A DNA stretch of 64,000 nt from Lytechinus pictus (taxonomy: Eukaryota > Echinodermata > Echinoidea > Temnopleuroida > Toxopneustidae), in the NCBI RefSeq assembly GCF_037042905.1, contig NC_087247.1, positions 40,647,920 to 40,711,919 on the forward strand, given 5' to 3'. The notes under the pieces are model-generated. The model made no database searches and was not told the DNA's origin. It saw only the letters and a program-made list of their open reading frames with translations. Made by a program: the position numbers and the translations under genes. This document shows, piece by piece, positions 58,229 to 64,000 of this stretch (the stretch's first letter is position 1; every line of letters begins with the position of its first letter).

Positions 58229-59490
58229 CTAGCACATCAGTGATGTGGTGCTCATCCAGCATCTTGCAACGAAATTCAACACAATTTTTAATTTCAGCCC
58301 AGTTGACACTGTAGTGAATTACATTGGTGACATAAATTGAGGAAACAGAATTAAAACTGATGAAGAAATGACAGAGAAGCAATTTTTGTGATTTATGAAT
58401 AAATTTTGTACAAATTAGCATAAATAATTTTCTACTCAAAATGTCTAAATTCTGTGTAGAACCTTGGTGAACCTAATGTAGCTCTTAGATGGAACAAAAG
58501 AAAAGCAAAATCGGTCAACAAATAAATAAGCATTTATTGTGAGTTTTGAAAATATGCATAAATTAGCATATTAAATGAGTTTCAAAATTCTGTGTAGAAT
58601 TTTTGTATCCCCACCTAGAGCTACCATATAAAGCAAACAAAATTGAAATTGATCAACAAATGAAGTAGAAAAAGCAATTTTGTGATTTATGAATAAATTT
58701 TGTACAAATTAGCATAAATAATTTTCTACTCAAAATTTCTAAATTCTGTGTAGAACCTTGGTGAACTAATGTAGCTCTTAGATGGAACAAAAGAAAAGCA
58801 AAATCGGTCAACAAATAAATAAGCATTTATTGTGAGTTTTGAAAATATGCATAAATTAGCATATTAAATGAGTTTCAAAATTCTGTGTAGAATTTTTGTA
58901 TCCCCACCTAGAGCTACCATATAAAGCAAACAAAATTGAAATTGATCAACAAATGAAGTAGAAAAAGCATTTTTTGTGATTTATGAAAAAAATTCACATA
59001 AATTTAAAGAATTTTCTAGACAAAATTTCAAAATTCTGTGTACAAGTTTGGTGAACCACATGCAGCTCTACTAAATGGAAAAAAAAATCAATATCAGTCA
59101 ACAAATAAAGAAGAGGCATTTTCTGTGATTTATGAGTAAATTTCGCGTTAATTAGCGTAAATAATTTTCTACTCAAAATAATTTCAAAATTCAGTGTAGA
59201 AGTTTGGTGAACCTCATGAAGCTCTACCTGATGGAAGAAAGAAAATCAAAATCGGTCAACAAGTAAAGAAGAAGCAATTTACGTGAATTTTAAAAAATGT
59301 GCATAAATTAGCATATTTAATGAGTTTCAAAATTCTGTGCAGAAGTTTTGAATCCCCCACCTAGTGCTATCATATATAGCAAACAGAATTGAAATCGGAT
59401 TTGAAATGACGAAGAAGAAGCATTTTGAAATTGTGGACGGACGACAGACGATGGATACCATGGCATAAACTGATCCATGAGCTAAAAATT
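58229..59490 (-). mobile_element. Pearl/HINE-like non-autonomous element with internal tandem repeats
   Basis: The left edge (3' end on the minus strand) is a hairpin, AGCACATCA, G and TGATGTGGTGCT on the plus strand, bordered by CTAG. The right edge has GGACGGACGACAGACG followed by CCATGGCATAAACTGATCC. In between are tandem repeats of 294 bp, themselves two diverged halves of about 147 bp. Elements with terminal hairpins, a CTAG-like end and internal tandem arrays resemble pearl/HINE (Helitron-related) elements known from bivalves and echinoderms. The family call is inference. There is no coding capacity. Confidence 0.6.
58388..59330. repeat. Tandem repeat, 294-bp period built from about 147-bp halves
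   Basis: GTGATTTATGAATAAA starts at 58388 and 58682, and GTGATTTATGAAAAAA at 58976, exactly 294 bp apart each time. The first two copies are nearly identical. Within each, the half-unit marked by AAATTCTGTGTAGAA recurs after about 147 bp with different flanks. The following half-unit copies (to about 59330) are more diverged. Confidence 0.85.
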
Positions 59491-60152
59491 GTAAAGTTTA
59501 ATGAAAACAATCCATTTTAACAAAAATAAAATTTAATTTGCTGAAAAAAAAGGGAATATATATTTACAGTGTTGCTAGCAGGTTAGTGAACCCCATCAGG
59601 AAAAGACAACAACACTACAATGTCCGGCGAGCCTTGTGAAACAAACTAATTGAATGAAATATTTTATCACCTGACTTCACAATTAGATATCTAAAAGATG
59701 GCAGAACTTGAACACTTTAAATATTTTCATTTTCTGGTGCAGTTCACCAACTTTTTAGCACCACTATATATATGATAGTCAAAATAGTAATTTGCAAATG
59801 TTTTATGGAACAGGGTCTTGGGGAAAGTCTTTGTACAGTTGAGGTAACTGAGCTGCCCAAAACTATGTAAAACTCCTATAGGAAGTCTAACGACAGCAAG
59901 GATGCCACAATAAACCAAAATAAAGAAAGAATCACCTAAAAGGACATTAGCATGTACTCACTTGAAATATTAAAATGCTCTCAATCATTCTTCATCTTCA
60001 TTGGGGTTTACTATAGAGGAGTATGTATTCCATTCTTAATGCGCACACACACGTACATCAAAACACCTCCACTAACACTGAAAGCCCACAAGTGTCGAAC
60101 AATAGAAAATATTTGGTGAAGTGACAACATAGTAAATGAATCCTGACAAGGG
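59491..60152 (-). other. HDHD5 3' UTR region
   Basis: Directly downstream of the HDHD5 stop on the minus strand. No coding similarity in either direction. A CA-rich piece lies near 60040-60056. The extent of the UTR is unknown. Confidence 0.45.
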
Positions 60153-60579
60153 TCAAGAAAATTTTTCAATCTTGAATATCTCTTCTATTGCCTCTAATAC
60201 ATCTTGGACTTCAATGGAAGGACGTAGAAGATCAGGATCGTGTTTAAAGTCCCTGTGGCCGTGATCTAGATCAAGGTCTGAATCACGTTCTATCTTCTCC
60301 ACACTGTCTCTTTTAGAGTACACACCAGTACATACAAGGATCGACTCTATGCTTTCAGCTCCTTCTTCTGCAATGATGTCATTCCAGTCTTTGTCTAGGT
60401 TAATCGAGGAGTCATGGAAATCACTGCCAGGCGTACCGCCAAGGGAAGGTCTGTATTTGTCACCAGGGTCGTTCATGGAGCTACCTATGCTCATTGACTT
60501 CTTTACACGGCTCATGTTCATGTATGTCAGGTAGTGGTTGTAAAGATTAGCACCGTAGATGTCTGTCATTGGGTTGTCA
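60153..60579 (-). CDS. HDHD5: HDHD5 last coding exon
   Basis: Begins in codon phase 2 with [17 protein letters not shown] after the acceptor CTCTGTTCAG. It runs through a serine-rich insert (KKSMSIGSSMNDPGDKYRPS) and SILVCTGVY, then an acidic stretch and HGHRDFKHDPDLLRPSIEV, to IFKIEKFS and the stop TGA (60153-60155). Confidence 0.92.
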
Positions 60580-63190
60580 CTGAACAGAGAGAAACATATA
60601 TACAGAAACTGAATAAACATCTTTCTAAATTTAATCATATTTCTATACAGAGCATATTGGATAATGTAAAGATATCTGAAAATATAAAAAGTCTAAAATA
60701 CCTATGGTAATCATATAATCATTATTCATCAATAATGCATCTCCGAAAAGCACAGCAAAACTCAATATTGTCTAAAAATACACTAAATTAGAATGAACTT
60801 TAAAGAGTCATTGACATGTTATGGTATCATATTAAATTAGCTTCTTGCTAAAATTTCAAAGAACCATGGTAAAAATCAAGGACTCTCAGTAGTGTCCAAT
60901 CTGTCAGACTTGAGTGCCTTACAACGACCCATTATCAGGCTAGGTTAAGGAGGAAATGTGAACCAAAAAGGCACTAAGGAAGGAGGGAGCAGGGGCAAGG
61001 TTTAAGGTAAATTCATGCATACCAGCCCGTTCATAGGGACAAACTTTGAACATATCTCTTTATTCTGGAAACCTTCCCCATAGCAACCCATGTCCACAGG
61101 GATAAAACTAGTTTTAAAAGTTTGGACTGGACTTTTATTATCTATCCTTATTGTGGAAACTTACCCTATAGCATAAAGTGTCCTCACACTTTGTTGAATG
61201 CCCATAGTCCTAGCTTGTTGCTTGAGTACATGCTCAGCATAGTGGTATGTGATCTGACTTGGCTTCCCTGTCAACACCGTGTATCTTAGGTCATGCCCTG
61301 TTACTTTCTATAAAATACAAGGTAATAGAACAAAATAAATACAACAAAGTGTACACTTTTATACCTAAGATGGATTCACAAATCATTTCTAATCAGCTCC
61401 AAGTCACAAACTATAGACGCAGGTGCACTGGAGAATGTGTACATTTTCTTAAGCATACGTGTACACTATGAATTAATTTTGATCTTTTTCATACTTGGGA
61501 ATATCGATTCCTTGAAATACTTGTGCACTGGCCCCATGATGAAGTATGGACTAACACCATTATGATAGTGAAAATTACTTGCCACTTGAGCACTCTGCAG
61601 AAAATACATTGTCATTATACAAGACATAAATCTCACAAGACTCCTTGAATGCACGATAAAACTTGTTATAATCCCATCATCAAAATTAATAATTCTGTTT
61701 AATCCCTATCAAATTTATGACAAATAAATATTCTGGCATGTGGTGCCATCTGCCATTCAAAGTTCAACTAGGAGAGCAAACATCTAATCTGTATCGATTT
61801 CAAGTGCTCACAAAAAAGATGAGCAAACTCATATATGGGAGGGCAGAGAGTTCAATATGAATATGGAATTAACTGTTTGAAACCAAGCTAGCGGCAATCA
61901 TATAAAGTAAATAATATTGTAATCAAGAAGTTGCTGGTTCAATGGAGGTTAATTGCATTTCACATGTGACAATTCCCATTATTTGCTGTAACATTAACAA
62001 TAACTATGCAGAGTGTGCATGTGAAGTTTGACTAGTTTTAGAGTAATTCAAAAGATTGGTTACCTTGTACAGTGCTTCTAGACAAAGGAGAAATGAACCA
62101 TGTCCCAACCTGAATAAAAACATAAGAGTTGGAAATGCAAGAGCTTTAATAGTTTATATCAAACAACATGAGAATAGGCATTGAGCACAGACTTCATGAA
62201 AAAAAAAGGTGTGTCACAGAAAGGCCCCATTGTGCTCAAACGCTAGTAATTTATCAACAGAATGCAGCTTATACAACAAAATTCATGTCAACTCTGTTAT
62301 GACTTTGAGACTTGCAAAAGATGAACGTGAAACTGCGACACCAGTATGTGTATGATCATTATCATCATTGTTATTATATGTATAATAAGACAAGAATGAT
62401 CACTCATTTTACAGAAAACCAAAATACAATACATGTATATCATCTATCTATCTATCTATCATTGGTGATGATCAAAAAAATTTGAACAATTTCTTTGAAT
62501 ATCAATTTACCCCCCCTATGAAATATGAAACAAATATTTTTTTCAAAATACTTCTTTTCAAGGCAAAGTTGGAACAAAGAGTGGACTAGAGTATGAAGGC
62601 TTACATTGAATTTAGGCAAACATTCATCTAAATTAGATTTACCTGTATTTACTTTACAATCATTCATTTAAAATCAACATATATCTGGTTAATGACCAAT
62701 AACAGCAAATGAGAGGCATGTATTAAAGCAAACAGCACATACAAGTGACTAATCAAACTAAGGTGATAAACAGTAATAATAATGGGGATATCTCCAAAGG
62801 GATACCGACTATAATATTTCACTGCTTGGATCTATCTGATATCTGTAAAGCAAGTTTACTCATGTGCAATACGTCACTATCTGGGGACATTAAATTTCAA
62901 GTCCCGTTAGCTCATGTTCTCCAAAATTCTGTTTCTGTTTATATGTTATTCTCTCAATTAGCAAACAACCCAGAAACCAACCTTGGTAGATGTGCCTCAG
63001 CCATCCACAGCAGGTCCATATTACAGCCTAAGATTGGAATATGTGGCCGTGGTACTGTTAAAGGTTTGAGTTCCAACTGACCGTCTGTCATCAACACATC
63101 AAGAATGAGCTGTAGGTTGGTCTCCCACCTTACTGGTTCACCAAATAGTACTACAGCTTCTATCGGTGGTAATACTCTCTCTGTGGATGG
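60153..63190 (-). CDS. HDHD5: HDHD5 (CECR5), HAD-like hydrolase domain protein, 3' half
   Basis: Four exons on the minus strand (63190-62982, 62109-62064, 61307-61165 and 60579-60153) join in frame to give 275 residues. They read [19 protein letters not shown], then [71 protein letters not shown] and SILVCTGVYSKRDS, ending IEKFS and TGA. This follows vertebrate HDHD5 closely. The protein is a HAD-superfamily member, reported to be mitochondrial, with substrate unknown to me. GDNPMTD is the HAD motif IV with its acidic residues. The N-terminal exons, including the catalytic DxD motif I, lie beyond the right edge. All splice sites seen are GT-AG. The gene is convergent with RAB43. Confidence 0.92.
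61165..61307 (-). CDS. HDHD5: HDHD5 coding exon, second from the end
   Basis: Codes [20 protein letters not shown] and [20 protein letters not shown] through LYAIG. GKPS is the conserved Lys-containing motif III region of HAD phosphatases. The acceptor is TTTTATAG, and the donor is ATAGG then GTAAGT. Confidence 0.92.
62064..62109 (-). CDS. HDHD5: HDHD5 coding exon, third from the end (46 bp)
   Basis: A very short exon coding (R)[15 protein letters not shown]. The acceptor is TTTTTATTCAG and the donor is AAG then GTAACC. Its phases (2 in, 0 out) fit both neighbours exactly, which supports it despite its size. Confidence 0.9.
62442..62460 (+). repeat. ATCT microsatellite
   Basis: Short run of ATCT repeats inside an HDHD5 intron. 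Confidence 0.8.
62982..63190 (-). CDS. HDHD5: HDHD5 coding exon, fourth from the end
   Basis: Codes [19 protein letters not shown], then [40 protein letters not shown] and HLPR. [20 protein letters not shown] is strongly conserved in HDHD5. Acceptor ATATACAG, donor AAG then GTTGGT, phase 0 in and 2 out. Confidence 0.92.
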
Positions 63191-64000
63191 CTGTATATAG
63201 TGAAAGATTGATAAATATATATGAGATTTAAAGTTAAAAAAAGGAGAGAATAGCTCCTGAAATATTTCATAATCAATTCATTTTTCACACTTGGGGTTTT
63301 TTGGGGCATCATCAAATAGATTTAAATGCCAATTCTAATACAAAATTAAGACCTTGAAATAAATGAGGAAAAAAATCAATATATGATACATTTCACAAAA
63401 ATTAAATATTTCAAATTTTCCTCTTTTAGTGATCATAGTTTGGCTTATTTTTTAACATATGATGTAAATAAATTCAATGATAAAATAATTACTTTTCCTC
63501 CTTCATTACTGAACGAGATAAACGCATATATATATGTTTTATAAACTGTAATAGAATAAGTAACTATTTTACAGTGTAAAATACAAAAGAACAATTTTTT
63601 TCTTTAAAATGAAATTGTCAGCATATCCCTCTCTTTCAAAAATTAATTCAGCAGGACTTTAGTTGAAATATAACTTGTTACAATACATGGCCATTAGATT
63701 CTGCATGTTTTTCCAAATGTTTTAATACCAGAATTTCTCCACTAACAGTTACCACTTAAAATGACTGAATTGGTAATATTGTGATGTGATTTGATTGAAT
63801 ACCTAGAAAATTATAAAAAAATAACTTCTCCTTTTTTCAATCTAAGGATAAATCAATTTGTTATTGGTGCTTGTGAAGTTGTGATTCATATACTGTTTTC
63901 CCATGCTAAAACAACTAATTAATGGCTATTTCCTTAAAAGTACATCAGTATGTGTTTATGTTACTTCCTTTGGGGACACTTTGCAGAGAGCACATGTTCA
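63191..64000 (-). other. HDHD5 intron sequence, to window edge
   Basis: AT-rich sequence with no coding exon seen on either strand. The preceding HDHD5 exons must be further right. Confidence 0.6.

Noticed and set aside
60349-60534. Plus-strand open frame
   Set aside because: It is the antisense shadow of the last HDHD5 exon.

Overview
This is a eukaryotic, AT-rich, intron-bearing genomic window. It most likely comes from an echinoderm, and sea-urchin-like is my best guess. The evidence is split genes with animal-type introns (a RAB43-type GTPase and HDHD5/CECR5), a tRNA-derived SINE of the kind known from sea urchins, CR1/L2-like and Jockey-like LINEs, a DIRS-type retroelement, and many short inverted-repeat elements. 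Species assignment is inference.

Layout. 1-6.1 kb: mostly non-coding, with two minus-strand exons: the last exon of a trypsin-like serine protease (1749-1973) and a CUB-domain exon broken by a one-base frameshift (about 2971-3411). 6.15-38.04 kb: about 23 kb of one compound satellite, split into blocks by transposon insertions. The basic unit is about 26-32 bp, with anchors TCGAAC, ATCAATTC and GGCGCC followed by a variable C run. Roughly fifty copies of a 150-200 bp polypyrimidine module are interspersed. Some of this is organised in higher-order repeats of about 1.1 kb and 1.63 kb. Inserted in it are a 5'-truncated LINE (20276-21707) carrying a second LINE tail, a SINE (23316-23630), a CR1/L2-like LINE fragment (24525-25381), a DIRS-type RT/RNase H remnant (about 30718-32621), and a TIR element whose right end is itself split by a nearly complete endonuclease-RT LINE (32683-36326). 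Removing several of these insertions restores a perfect satellite unit, which gives a relative chronology. 38.04-39.14 kb: a SINE and LINE composite at the right edge of the satellite.

39.2-64 kb: ordinary gene territory. RAB43 (plus strand, three coding exons, 40252-47660) is complete and encodes 208 residues with all G motifs. HDHD5 (minus strand, last five coding exons, 63190-60153) is convergent with it, and its 5' part lies beyond the window. Between them are about 12.5 kb of AT-rich sequence with several MITE-like inverted-repeat elements and a pearl/HINE-like element with internal 294-bp tandem repeats. A partial, oppositely oriented copy of that element lies in RAB43 intron 1. RAB43 introns also hold a 585-bp foldback element and an antisense LINE 3' fragment.

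The RAB43 product is a membrane-trafficking GTPase, and HDHD5 is a HAD-superfamily hydrolase-like protein. Nothing in the sequence links them functionally beyond convergent position. The long open frames across 6-30 kb are by-products of the stop-poor satellite, not genes. I found no new multi-gene system. The most unusual object is the compound satellite and the insertion history recorded in it.
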